Of a stretch of DNA of 56,427 bases, positions 48,293 to 55,907 are shown one piece after another. The stretch spans positions 1 to 56,427 of IMG/VR virus record IMGVR_UViG_3300005529_000043; one strand, given 5' to 3'. The DNA is from a virus. The position numbers and the translations under genes were made by a program. Under the pieces are notes generated by a model, which did not search any database, was not told the DNA's origin, and saw only the letters and a list, made by a program, of their open reading frames with translations. Positions within the stretch are counted from its first letter, which is position 1, and each line of letters opens with the position of its first letter.

Positions 48293-48545
48293 GTCCACCC
48301 TCCTCCGGGGCTCGAAGCTCGATCTCCGCGCCGTCGTCGTAAACGGTGATGTGGAGAGTCGTCCCCATGACCCTGATCTTGCTGAGGTCGGACGTCGTTA
48401 GCCGCATCCTGCGGCCGGGCTCTCTGAGTAAGAGCGTTTGCAGTGCCGTCGAGACGAGTAGCGCCGCCTCGCTTTGGATCGGCACGACATAATGTTCCTC
48501 TTCTTCGTCCGGCTGCAACGGTAAGTCGTTGTCGTTTTCTGTCAT
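48282..48545 (-). CDS. small acidic protein
   Basis: An 87-residue protein from the ATG at 48545 (ATGA overlap with upstream stop). Acidic N-terminus, then SEAALLVSTALQTLLLREPG, then strands with TVYDDGAEIEL. Family not recognised. Confidence 0.45.
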   Translation of the reverse strand: MTENDNDLPLQPDEEEEHYVVPIQSEAALLVSTALQTLLLREPGRRMRLTTSDLSKIRVMGTTLHITVYDDGAEIELRAPEEGGHDY

Positions 48546-48829
48546 TGTTGTTGTGAGATAGTTACCGCAAGGCAGTCGATAGTGAAGAGTAGTAGCTTCG
48601 TCACCCAGTCGGGCGGCTTCGTGCTCCACTTACCTCCGGGCTCGAGGTTGCGGCGAAGCACGCTCACAACGCGCGGCACGTCGGCCGCGGGGATGGCTTT
48701 CACCGGCTCGTCGTGGGGCGCGGGGGCTACGCTTGGGCTGCTCGCTGGGCGAGTCTCTGGCGCGTTCGCCACGCTAAGGGTGTTGGGCTCTACCCACTCG
48801 ATTTGCGGTGTGATTTTTCTTCTGGGCAT
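48542..48829 (-). CDS. unknown small protein after helicase
   Basis: A 95-residue protein with a Pro/Ala-rich centre and a more ordered C-terminus (TKPPDWVTKLLLFTIDCLAV). Its start overlaps the helicase stop by one base. Family not recognised. Confidence 0.45.
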   Translation of the reverse strand: MPRRKITPQIEWVEPNTLSVANAPETRPASSPSVAPAPHDEPVKAIPAADVPRVVSVLRRNLEPGGKWSTKPPDWVTKLLLFTIDCLAVTISQQQ

Positions 48830-50217
48830 TAGATAAGAGCTCCGCTGATGAATTTAGATAAGCACTTGACGAACCGCACGTCCACCATCACGTTCGCTTC
48901 TCCGTTGCGTTGCTTGGCGACGATAAGCTTGTAAGGCTCCCCCAGCTTGCCGAAGTTTTGGCCGCTCACGGGATTCGGGTTCCACGGGAAGAGAACGACG
49001 TCGGCGTCCTGCTCAATGTTACCGCTCTCGCGCAGGTCGCTTAGCTGCGGTCGCGCAGCTTGCTTCTCCTCGCCTTTCGCTCCGCCGCGGCTTTCGATCC
49101 CGCGGTTGAGCTGGCTGAGCGCGATAACGGGGACGTCGAGTTCTTTCGCGACGGCCTTCAGGCTCCCCGTAATGAATCCCACTTCGCGATCGCGAGAGGG
49201 CTGTCGAACTCCGCACTGCATGAGCTGGAGATAGTCGACGACGAGAAGTTCCACCCCGTATCGGCGCACCATTTCGGTCGCCTTGGACCGGAACTCCATT
49301 GGTGTGATCGCCGGCGTTTCGTCAATATAGATGGGGAGCGCTTCGAGTTGGTCTACGGCTTCGTAGAACCGCGTGAACTCGTCCTGCTCGAACCGGAGCT
49401 TATTGATTAGCTTCGAGTCGATCTCCGACAAGTTCGCGAGCATTCGAACGACGAGGCTGAATGCGCTCATTTCGAGACTAAAGAATCCGACGGGGCTGCG
49501 GTTGAGGGCGGCGGCAAGCGTCTCGTGAATTGCGAGTGCCGTTTTGCCTTGAGAAGGCCGCGCGGCAAGGATAATGAGATCGCTTTTCTGCCACCCGTCC
49601 GTATAAGCGTCCAGGTCGGACAGTCCCGAAGTGATGCCGTAGATGCCGGGGGCGCTCGACTGGGCGTTAAGCCTGGCGCTGGCCGTCTCGAGGGCTTCCG
49701 TCATGGAGAGTATATGCGCCTTACGCTGGCCGGCCGTGCGAAGAGTGAGTAGTTCTTCGCCTTTTGCCTCCAGGAGCGTAAGCGTATCGACCCGTCCACG
49801 CGAAAGCCCCTCTTGCAGGTCCTCGCCAATACGAATCGCCTCGCGGCCAACGTACTTATCGAGAATGATGGCGCAGTGCGCGCCCACGCCTTCGTGACCT
49901 GCAACGGCGCCGGTGAGCTCGATGAGGTACGCGTCGCCGCCCACCGTGTCGAGTTCCCCTTTACGCTCGAGCCGGTTGCGGACGGTGAGGGAATCGACTA
50001 CCTCTCCCTCCGCATACAGCTCCGCCGCAGCAGCATAGATGGTGGCGTGGGACGCGAGGAAGAAAGGGTTCCGCTCGACCGCGCGGGTGCCGATCGTTCG
50101 GATGACCTGTTCCAACGAGTCCCGGCTCGTCATCATCGCGCCCAGGACGCTTTGCTCCGCGCGAGTGTCGTGCGGGGGAAGTCTCGCGGGCGTTGTTTGC
50201 TTGGTCTCTTCGGGCAT
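48829..50217 (-). CDS. dnaB: replicative DnaB-family helicase
   Basis: A 462-residue protein, the length of bacterial DnaB. N-terminal helical domain with EQSVLGAMM (21-29). C-terminal RecA-like domain: Walker A ARPSQGKTA (219-227), FFSLEMS (245-251), Walker B LLVVDYLQLM (324-333), LSQLNRG (367-373) and the SDLRESGNIEQDAD loop (393-406). All are intact. It should unwind DNA at phage forks, with the Toprim protein as primase. It forms an operon with SSB-like, RecA-like and RuvC-like genes. Confidence 0.95.
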   Translation of the reverse strand: MPEETKQTTPARLPPHDTRAEQSVLGAMMTSRDSLEQVIRTIGTRAVERNPFFLASHATIYAAAAELYAEGEVVDSLTVRNRLERKGELDTVGGDAYLIELTGAVAGHEGVGAHCAIILDKYVGREAIRIGEDLQEGLSRGRVDTLTLLEAKGEELLTLRTAGQRKAHILSMTEALETASARLNAQSSAPGIYGITSGLSDLDAYTDGWQKSDLIILAARPSQGKTALAIHETLAAALNRSPVGFFSLEMSAFSLVVRMLANLSEIDSKLINKLRFEQDEFTRFYEAVDQLEALPIYIDETPAITPMEFRSKATEMVRRYGVELLVVDYLQLMQCGVRQPSRDREVGFITGSLKAVAKELDVPVIALSQLNRGIESRGGAKGEEKQAARPQLSDLRESGNIEQDADVVLFPWNPNPVSGQNFGKLGEPYKLIVAKQRNGEANVMVDVRFVKCLSKFISGALI

Positions 50218-50226
50218 GAAGCGCGC

Positions 50227-50718
50227 TTACATTGTAATTGTGCCAGGCGGCCAGGCTCCAATCCCGATCGGAGCGGGTAGGGGAGTTCCCCACGGATAGG
50301 GGTAGTCCTTCCCGCAACCGAAGCCACAGGCGCACCGGCAATCCTTCTTCGCGAGCTCGAGCCCGAGCTTCGCGAGTATGTCGATGATGCTGTCGTATTG
50401 ACGCTTCACATCTTCGATCTCCTCGCGCCGGGACCCGTTTACGACCTCGACCGTCGTTCCGCCTGGCTCGTCGATGTGGAATTCGAAGGCGAGCCGCGGG
50501 TTACCGAGTCGCACGATCGTTCCGTTGGGAACTACGAGTGTCCTCGACAGGTCAGCATACACCGTCGAATGCCTTTCTTTACCGATAGAATACTCCACAA
50601 AGAAACGCTCGTTATTAATATCGACGTAGGCGCCGTCAAGGAACGATCCGACGATGTCATAAAGCGTGCGCGCGGGCTCTTTCGGCTTTACGCTCTTCAT
50701 GGTCTTTGATTCTGGCAT
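50227..50718 (-). CDS. unknown protein with C-terminal Cys motif
   Basis: A 163-residue protein from the ATG at 50718, or six codons less from 50700. Both overlap the preceding gene. Beta-rich centre (FEFHIDEPGGTTVEVVNGS), a helix, then CRCACGFGCGKDYPYPWG, a possible metal site, and a Pro/Gly-rich end. Family not recognised. Confidence 0.5.
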   Translation of the reverse strand: MPESKTMKSVKPKEPARTLYDIVGSFLDGAYVDINNERFFVEYSIGKERHSTVYADLSRTLVVPNGTIVRLGNPRLAFEFHIDEPGGTTVEVVNGSRREEIEDVKRQYDSIIDILAKLGLELAKKDCRCACGFGCGKDYPYPWGTPLPAPIGIGAWPPGTITM

Positions 50719-50953
50719 AAGCAGCTTCCGCTTCTTGGACCGCCGCTTCGAAGGAAGGGCAGCGTTCATACGTGTTGATGTCGCGATCGCTGGAGGCGAT
50801 GACGCTCCAGGTCCAGCGAGCTTTAACGTGGTCGCACATAACGCTCGCGACGGCGTTGTCCTCTTTATCGAGGCCCTGCCACCGTTCGAAGAGGTGACGT
50901 TCCGCCGCGTGAGCGCCAGGAATGCGCTCCCACCGTAGTAGTGTGTTCTCCAC
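50657..50953 (-). CDS. small charged protein
   Basis: A 98-residue protein: HLFERWQGLDKEDNAVASVM, VKARWTWSVIASSDRDINTY and a Glu/Ala/Arg-rich terminal helix. The mixed charge and good core favour this frame over the longer overlapping one. Family not recognised. Confidence 0.5.
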   Translation of the reverse strand: MENTLLRWERIPGAHAAERHLFERWQGLDKEDNAVASVMCDHVKARWTWSVIASSDRDINTYERCPSFEAAVQEAEAAYARIKDHEERKAERARAHAL

Positions 50954-51023
50954 AAATAATTATTTGGGAGAGAGGGCGCAAGCGTAGGTCGTCTGCCTTG
51001 CGCCGTTTCTCGCGTGGGAATGT

Positions 51024-51314
51024 TCAGACGGAGGCGTTCGCGGGAGCCGGGGCGGTCGTGCTTGGCGCTGGCGCTGGGGTCGCGACCGGCGCGGTGGTCG
51101 ACGCCGTGGCCGCGGGGGCGGCCGGCTCCGTTACGGCGATCGGGGAACCCGAGGGCGTGGGGTCGCCCTCTTCGTCGTCGTAGTAGTAGCTGTCATCCTC
51201 TTCTTCGAGGGACTTCCACCACGCTTTGATTTTATCCCAGTTCTTGTCGGCATAAACCGCGCCGGCGACGAGTGCGGCGAGCGCGAAGAGGACTATGACT
51301 TGTGCTGTTGACAT
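51024..51314 (-). CDS. membrane-anchored acidic protein with Ala/Pro tail
   Basis: A 96-residue protein. Residues 4-22 form a membrane span (AQVIVLFALAALVAGAVYA), then WDKIKAWWKSLEEEDDSYY, then an acidic stretch and a low-complexity Thr/Ala/Pro tail. Overlaps the RuvC-like gene by 22 bases. Function unknown; the layout is spanin- or pinholin-like only in a loose sense. Confidence 0.45.
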   Translation of the reverse strand: MSTAQVIVLFALAALVAGAVYADKNWDKIKAWWKSLEEEDDSYYYDDEEGDPTPSGSPIAVTEPAAPAATASTTAPVATPAPAPSTTAPAPANASV

Positions 51315-51763
51315 TGTGTTAATTCGTAATTAAGGAGTAAGAGTGCGTCGCAAGTCTTGAGCGTGATCTGTTTCGCGAGTTCGGGATAGAGCGATAAGGC
51401 TCTCTCTTTTAGCTCGCGTTTTCGTTCCTGGCCCTTCGACGTAATGCCGAGTGACTTCTGCCAGACCTGCGGGCGATAATGCGTTAATGGTATTTGGCGC
51501 TCGATAACCGCTCCGCGCAGAAAGCCGTAGCCTCTGCCGAAGTTAAAGAGCCGCTGCCCTTTGAGGGGATCGCCAGGACCGAGCGAGCCGACATGCTCGA
51601 TAACGGCCCGGACGCTCTGCTCGCGGGGCGCGATGCTGTCGATGAGTTTGACCGTGCGGAATTCGTTTTCCGGCATCGGATACAGGCGAATGCCTTCGGA
51701 ATCTTTTACCGCGAATCCTCCGCTGCGGCCGGGATCGATAGCAATGATAATTTCTTCCGGCAC
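51293..51763 (-). CDS. RuvC-like Holliday junction resolvase
   Basis: A 156-residue protein from the GTG at 51763, which overlaps the previous stop as TAGTG; the frame to 51883 lies inside that gene. RNase H-like motifs: IAIDPGRSGG (Asp10), VIEHVG (Glu56) and TCDALLL (Asp139), matching RuvC acidic residues. It should cleave recombination junctions so DNA can be packaged. Confidence 0.8.
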   Translation of the reverse strand: MPEEIIIAIDPGRSGGFAVKDSEGIRLYPMPENEFRTVKLIDSIAPREQSVRAVIEHVGSLGPGDPLKGQRLFNFGRGYGFLRGAVIERQIPLTHYRPQVWQKSLGITSKGQERKRELKERALSLYPELAKQITLKTCDALLLLNYELTQCQQHKS

Positions 51764-52142
51764 TACGCTTCCTCGATGTAGGGGAGACGTAGCCGGTGAC
51801 GTTGGGCGATCTCGATAAGGCAGGCTTCGATCTCCGCGTAGAAATCGGCGTCGGGGTTCATCGCGGCGAAGTCGTGGGCCCACTGGAGACTCTCGAGGAG
51901 CTGACCCGAAACGTTACTGAAGTGCTCAGCGACGCGTGGGTAGTGTGTGAGAATCCCCCGGGGACCGCGATCTTCCGGTTCTCCATCGACTCGTCGTATA
52001 GCCGGTCGGGAATCAGAAGGCCGATCGCGCAGCGCGTATCGTTCGCGCCGCGAAGAAAGCAGACGCCCTGCGCCATCCCCGGCTCATTCCGTTCGACGAC
52101 GAAATGACGCCAGACTTGCTCGAAGACGTGTTGGTTAGTCAT
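51763..52142 (-). pseudogene. RCAIGLL-type phage gene with a -1 frame change
   Basis: First frame from 52142: HFVVERNEPGMAQGVCFL, RCAIGLLIPDRLYDESMENRK, to about 51965. The homologous continuation is in the -1 frame: HYPRVAEHFSNVSGQLLESL, FYAEIEACLIEIAQRHRLRLP, ending at 51763 and overlapping the RuvC start. It aligns along its whole length with the next gene. The shift falls at a CCCC-GGGGG run (plus strand 51956-51964). It is either an assembly error, a real mutation, or frameshifting. Confidence 0.7.
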
Positions 52143-52666
52143 ACGGGAACCGTCCTGGGAATAGAAAGACCGAATTGCCGTGAGATTTTGAGGAGAGAGC
52201 GTTCGATCTCCGCGTGGAAATCGGTTCCATCCTGCGCCCAGCGGATCGCCGCGTCGCTATGCGCGCCCTGGAGCGCGGAGAGTAGCTTCGGCGGGATGCG
52301 CGAGAAGTATCTCCAGACGTCCGGGTAACGTTTTACGACCTGCATGATCGGACAACCTTCCATCCATACGTCGTAAAGATCGTCCGGAAGAAGGAGTCCG
52401 ATCGCACACCGCAATCCGCCCTCGCCTCGGTAATTCGAGAAGCCGTTCTCGTTCATACCGCCCGGTTTTCGCTCCAGGACGAAATGTGTCCAGATGCGAT
52501 CGAACGCCATTTGCGGCGTCGGGCCTTGCGGTACGCTCGGCCGTTTCTGCGTGCGGCGAGGCTGGGGGTTGGGACGAAGTGGAAGACGCCTCGTGTCGGC
52601 CGGCGACCCCGCCAGATGGCGGAGCGCACCGGCGAACGGGCGTTGGGTGAGTGGCGCTTTGTTCAT
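52139..52666 (-). CDS. RCAIGLL-type phage protein
   Basis: A 175-residue protein (ATG at 52666; one nine codons earlier overlaps upstream coding). N-terminus Pro/Arg-rich. From residue about 55: AFDRIWTHFVLERKPGGM, GLRCAIGLLLPDDLYDVWME, RYPDVWRYFSRIPPKLLSAL and FHAEIERSLLKISRQFGLSIP. It is an intact relative of the frameshifted neighbour and shares the Cys-(L/I)-G-(V/L)-L core with the gene at 23997. Family common in phages, role unknown. Confidence 0.65.
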   Translation of the reverse strand: MNKAPLTQRPFAGALRHLAGSPADTRRLPLRPNPQPRRTQKRPSVPQGPTPQMAFDRIWTHFVLERKPGGMNENGFSNYRGEGGLRCAIGLLLPDDLYDVWMEGCPIMQVVKRYPDVWRYFSRIPPKLLSALQGAHSDAAIRWAQDGTDFHAEIERSLLKISRQFGLSIPRTVPV

Positions 52667-52667
52667 T

Positions 52668-53117
52668 TCAGAACGCGAGGTCGTCTGAGGCACTCGCTAA
52701 CGCCTGCGCCTGGCTGGCGGCGCGTTCCGCCTCTTCGCGTGGAATATAGGTCTGGATTTTGTTCCGGACCTCGCCGTTATACTCTTCGTGGATGATCTTG
52801 ACCTGCGTCGAGCAGTTGAGAATCTCGTCGATCTCGAACTGGCCTGCCTCGTAATCGAGACCGACCGACTGGACGAAGTCTTTGAGACGCCATGCCGTCT
52901 TTTCGTTGGTGAGGAGCACGTTGTCGAAGATCGTCGTTTCGAAATCAGGACCAAAGACTTTCACTTTGACCTTGAGCATCGGGTCGTTCGCTTTCGATTT
53001 CGTGAGCTCCGCACTTACGACGACGCCGTCATAAATTGCGAACTTCTTCCCCTCCAGGAGGGGCAATAGGAAGTTACCCCGCGCTTCCACGGGTGGGTTC
53101 TTATATGTTACTGTCAT
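52668..53117 (-). CDS. SSB-like single-strand DNA-binding protein
   Basis: A 149-residue protein. Residues 5-110 alternate strands of OB-fold type (NFLLPLLEGKKFAIYDGVVV; LKVKVKVFGPDFETTIFDNVL). Residues 135-149 end in an acidic DDLAF, like the DDIPF tip of SSB that recruits partners. It also resembles DUF669-type phage proteins. It lies next to a RecA-like ATPase, a common pair in phage recombination modules. Confidence 0.7.
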   Translation of the reverse strand: MTVTYKNPPVEARGNFLLPLLEGKKFAIYDGVVVSAELTKSKANDPMLKVKVKVFGPDFETTIFDNVLLTNEKTAWRLKDFVQSVGLDYEAGQFEIDEILNCSTQVKIIHEEYNGEVRNKIQTYIPREEAERAASQAQALASASDDLAF

Positions 53118-53127
53118 AGGAATTTAT

Positions 53128-54051
53128 TTAAAGAGCGTTGACCTTGGCCCGGAGCTCTGTATCGAGCTTCGCGACCCAGGTGTCCATTGTGACCGTGGAG
53201 ACTTGGGAATAGTCGTCGGCGTTCACGCTCCGAAGCGCTTTCGCACGACGCTGGTCTTTTTCGGCCGGTGAAATAGTTTCAAGGAGATATTCGAATCTCG
53301 CGACTTGCTCCTGCGAGCACGGGTGGAAGAGCTCCGTAGCGCGCGTGATCGTATCGAAGCCGATCCGCTTGCCGAACTCCTCATAGCTCCACTCGAAGGG
53401 CTGGAGTTGCGGGAACGCTTCCAGGCGCGACTTGATCGGTAACGCCTGGCGTTTCTCGCGGCTAAGCTGTTTGATCTGTAAAATCAAGTGGAGGTCGTGC
53501 ATCGCTTCGATCGGCACGTCCGCGGTTTTACCGGAGCGCTCGCCGCCGACGTATTCGTCCTTCTCGTAGCAGATAAGGAACGTATTCATATCGAGCCGCG
53601 GATGAATCCAGTCGAGTAGCTTTCGGAGCTTACTCAATACCGGCTTCTTCTCGGCGCCATAGGCCGGGTCCTTACCCGTGGCCTTGATAATGTTTTCGCG
53701 CTCTTTCCGAATCTCCAGGTTCAGGAGCTTCGTGAGGGAGTCGATAACTAAGGTCTGATAGGGATGTTCTTCGGTCGCGAGCCCCTCGACCTGGTCGATA
53801 ACGCTGTCTAAGTCGCGACTGCCGTGATCCGGACCGACATACGTTCCGCCGGACTCTTCCAGCAGCTTCATATAATGGCTCAGATCGGCGCCGCCTTCGA
53901 CATCGATATAATAGACCTTCGGGAATTTAAGAGCGGTCCAGGTCTTGCCCACTCCGTACGCTCCGAAGAGGACGACTTTCGGTTTACTGGGACGCGTCTG
54001 GGATGGGGCGATCCCCTTTAGCTTCGAGGCTTTCGTTGTTGCTTTTGCCAA
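53128..54051 (-). CDS. RecA-like ATPase of the Sak4 type
   Basis: A 307-residue protein. Walker A GAYGVGKT (30-37), YYIDVEGGADL (47-57) in which the acidic pair can serve catalysis, and Walker B YQTLVIDSLTKLL with Asp104. The C-terminal half is helical with a Ser/Val end. Such proteins promote single-strand annealing together with SSB. The SSB-like gene follows directly, in keeping with this. Confidence 0.8.
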   Translation of the reverse strand: MAKATTKASKLKGIAPSQTRPSKPKVVLFGAYGVGKTWTALKFPKVYYIDVEGGADLSHYMKLLEESGGTYVGPDHGSRDLDSVIDQVEGLATEEHPYQTLVIDSLTKLLNLEIRKERENIIKATGKDPAYGAEKKPVLSKLRKLLDWIHPRLDMNTFLICYEKDEYVGGERSGKTADVPIEAMHDLHLILQIKQLSREKRQALPIKSRLEAFPQLQPFEWSYEEFGKRIGFDTITRATELFHPCSQEQVARFEYLLETISPAEKDQRRAKALRSVNADDYSQVSTVTMDTWVAKLDTELRAKVNAL

Positions 54052-54055
54052 TTAC

Positions 54056-54289
54056 TCATAGGTTTGGTAATCGTTTCTGATGAGGCACTACCGTTACTTG
54101 CGTAATCTGGTATAGTGCATGCGCGAGTTGCTCCGCGCCAATGAGGCGGCGTTCAAAACTCCAGCACAGGGAATGAAGCGCCATATCGCGCCTTGCGCTC
54201 ACTCGCGCCGCAGCTTCCGCCGCTAAAAACCGCAGTTCCGCGCGGCGTTGCGATCGTCGGCGAAGAAAGAGCTTAGAAATAAAAGTCAC
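54056..54289 (-). CDS. small basic helical protein
   Basis: A 77-residue, Arg/Ala-rich protein (RRRSQRRAELRFLAAEAAAR). Start overlaps the previous stop by four bases; its stop lies four bases from the RecA-like start. Family not recognised. Confidence 0.45.
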   Translation of the reverse strand: MTFISKLFLRRRSQRRAELRFLAAEAAARVSARRDMALHSLCWSFERRLIGAEQLAHALYQITQVTVVPHQKRLPNL

Positions 54290-54768
54290 GCATGGAATAA
54301 GCTGAATTGCGTGGAGAAGTTAGGACGTGCGGCCGCGAGCGTTTCCGCCCGCGCCCGAATGTCTCGAGCCCTGTTGAGAAGGCTCTGGCCCCGCTTTCGC
54401 ATCGTCTCGGAGTGTGCCACCATCTCCTCGGCGCTTTGGGCGCAGACAAAGCCCTTCGACGTTCCGACGACGGGATACCCTTCGTCGGCGAGCTCGTTAA
54501 TCGCTCGCACGATCTCTCGCCTCGAAGCCGCCAGCTCACGCTCCAGCGTCTTGATGGATTTAGGAGCGTTGAGTAGCTGTAAAAGGGCGTGCTTCATAGA
54601 GAGAGACAGAGAGGAGCGCATCGTAAGTTTAGGGACCGTTCCGTAGGCGCCGCTCGCGTGAAGTTCCGTTAAAGTGTGCCGAACCGTTGCGAGGGGTGGC
54701 GGACGAACCGATGCCACGCCTTCCGCGTTACGACCCACGCGGATACGTTTAAACGCATAATCGCTCAT
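54286..54768 (-). CDS. winged-helix regulator-like protein
   Basis: A 160-residue protein. Residues 55-105 (SMKHALLQLLNAPKSIKTLE, SRREIVRAINELADEGYPVV) form a winged helix-turn-helix like the N-terminal domain of BirA. A charged helical C-terminus follows. Probably regulates or supports early replication. Confidence 0.6.
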   Translation of the reverse strand: MSDYAFKRIRVGRNAEGVASVRPPPLATVRHTLTELHASGAYGTVPKLTMRSSLSLSMKHALLQLLNAPKSIKTLERELAASRREIVRAINELADEGYPVVGTSKGFVCAQSAEEMVAHSETMRKRGQSLLNRARDIRARAETLAAARPNFSTQFSLFHA

Positions 54769-54795
54769 GCGGCATGATCGCTCATGCGATTGTAA

Positions 54796-55044
54796 CTATT
54801 CTTTGGGCAGCCTGCCGGTCCTCGTTGCCCACCGGCACACATCGTCCTCCGTGAATCGCGGAGGGCCAAGTGTGCTCCCGTTCGCTACCAACAAGCCATA
54901 GCACTTCTCGTTACGAAGTGTAGAGACTTTGAGCCGGAAGAATGCCGCGATCTCGGCATACGTCACGACTCCGGGGTAGAGCTCCCGCCAGCGTGCGCGA
55001 AAACGCTGCTGGCGAGGTGTGAGAGTTGGGGCAGATTGTGACAT
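54796..55044 (-). CDS. excisionase/MerR-like HTH protein
   Basis: An 82-residue protein from the ATG at 55044 (an ATG at 55065 is also possible). PGVVTYAEIAAFFRLKVSTLRN is a helix-turn-helix; PRFTEDDVCRWATRTGRLP is the wing seen in excisionase or AlpA-like proteins. First gene of the early operon, next to the operator and divergent from the repressor. It is a good candidate for excisionase or an early regulator. Confidence 0.65.
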   Translation of the reverse strand: MSQSAPTLTPRQQRFRARWRELYPGVVTYAEIAAFFRLKVSTLRNEKCYGLLVANGSTLGPPRFTEDDVCRWATRTGRLPKE

Positions 55045-55078
55045 GCAAAAGAGCCTAAAAATCAATTACATTAATACA

Positions 55079-55094
55079 ACTCAGAACCACTCAG
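55079..55094 (+). promoter_or_regulatory. operator-like site C between repressor and early operon
   Basis: ACTCAGAACCACTCAG, with the same CTCAG-N5-CTCAG layout as the two sites at 18.8 kb. A further CTGAG half-site is at 55152-55156. It lies 35 bases upstream of the early-operon start and 112 bases before the repressor, so it could control both. Confidence 0.7.
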
Positions 55095-55205
55095 GCATAG
55101 TTCGCAAGAATTATGAATTCCTTGATTCTTCTTATTTTTCACGAACTTACCCTGAGCTACGCGGCGTTACTCTATCCTCACACACCTTCAATCCGACTTT
55201 AACTT

Positions 55206-55631
55206 ATGGAAAAAACATTTGCCGAGTTGCTCTCCCATTGGATGGAAGAGCGGGGCATGGGAAATACAGATCTTGCCCGAGCAGCCTCAGAAGGCCAGCC
55301 GGACGGGTTCGCTATCTCCAATTCTGGCATCAGCCGTATCGTAAAGGCATTCCGGGAAGGTCCCAACAGCAAGGGCGCCATTGTTCACCCACATCCCAAA
55401 ACCAAAGCGCGCTTAATCGCTGCGTTAGGACTCACGAATGAGGAGTTCTATAAAGATGCACCTCGTTTTCGGAGCGCGACACCTCTCGTGGGCACGAAGC
55501 CCGAACCCATAGATATTGAATACGCGCTACGGAATGGCGCAACCTTCGGTGGTATTCCACTGACGGAAGCCGAACGCCGCGCTCTTTTATCTGTCGTCGA
55601 AGTGCTGGGGCAAAGCCGCCGTAGCGGATGA
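55206..55631 (+). CDS. phage repressor (XRE-like HTH)
   Basis: A 141-residue protein. Residues 5-60 fit an XRE-like HTH (LLSHWMEERGMGNTDLARA, FAISNSGISRIVKAF) with an inserted loop. A helical dimerisation-like segment and a polar C-terminus (LTEAERRALLSVVEVLG) follow. It lacks a LexA-type peptidase domain. It is divergent from the early operon and near operator site C, the expected place for the lysogeny repressor. Confidence 0.75.
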   Translation: MEKTFAELLSHWMEERGMGNTDLARAASEGQPDGFAISNSGISRIVKAFREGPNSKGAIVHPHPKTKARLIAALGLTNEEFYKDAPRFRSATPLVGTKPEPIDIEYALRNGATFGGIPLTEAERRALLSVVEVLGQSRRSG

Positions 55632-55662
55632 TTCCCAGACCCTCGCCGTTGTTTTTTATATA

Positions 55663-55673
55663 CCTAAACGACT
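55663..55673 (+). promoter_or_regulatory. leader motif CCTAAACGACT, copy 6
   Basis: Motif with the last base changed, 30 bases before the ATG at 55704. Confidence 0.6.
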
Positions 55674-55703
55674 CTATAACTCGCAGTACCCAAAGCTTCT
55701 GCC

Positions 55704-55907
55704 ATGATAGATTTGCCAAAAACTGACATCCGCGCCTTGCTTGCTCAGGGTGCGGTTGTGTGGGGTCCCGACGGGACGCCTACGCCGCCTTTCCTCCTGG
55801 AGCGACTGGAGGAAAGCCTTCACTACTTTGAGCTTTTTCAACCAATCCTAAACGACAATGGAAAAAAAGAAAAGGAGGACGTCCACCGGAATCAGGCCAC
55901 TCGGTAA
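55704..55907 (+). CDS. possible small protein before the integrase
   Basis: A 67-residue frame (MIDLPKTDIRALLAQGAVVW) whose C-terminus reads through the integrase leader motif and start in another frame. The first 45 residues look protein-like. It may be a leader peptide influencing integrase expression. Confidence 0.4.
   Translation: MIDLPKTDIRALLAQGAVVWGPDGTPTPPFLLERLEESLHYFELFQPILNDNGKKEKEDVHRNQATR
55847..55857 (+). promoter_or_regulatory. leader motif CCTAAACGACA before integrase
   Basis: Exact motif ending at the integrase ATG. Confidence 0.7.

Noticed and set aside
55632-55703. attP core between repressor and integrase
   Set aside because: Without the other junction or a host sequence for comparison no core can be recognised.
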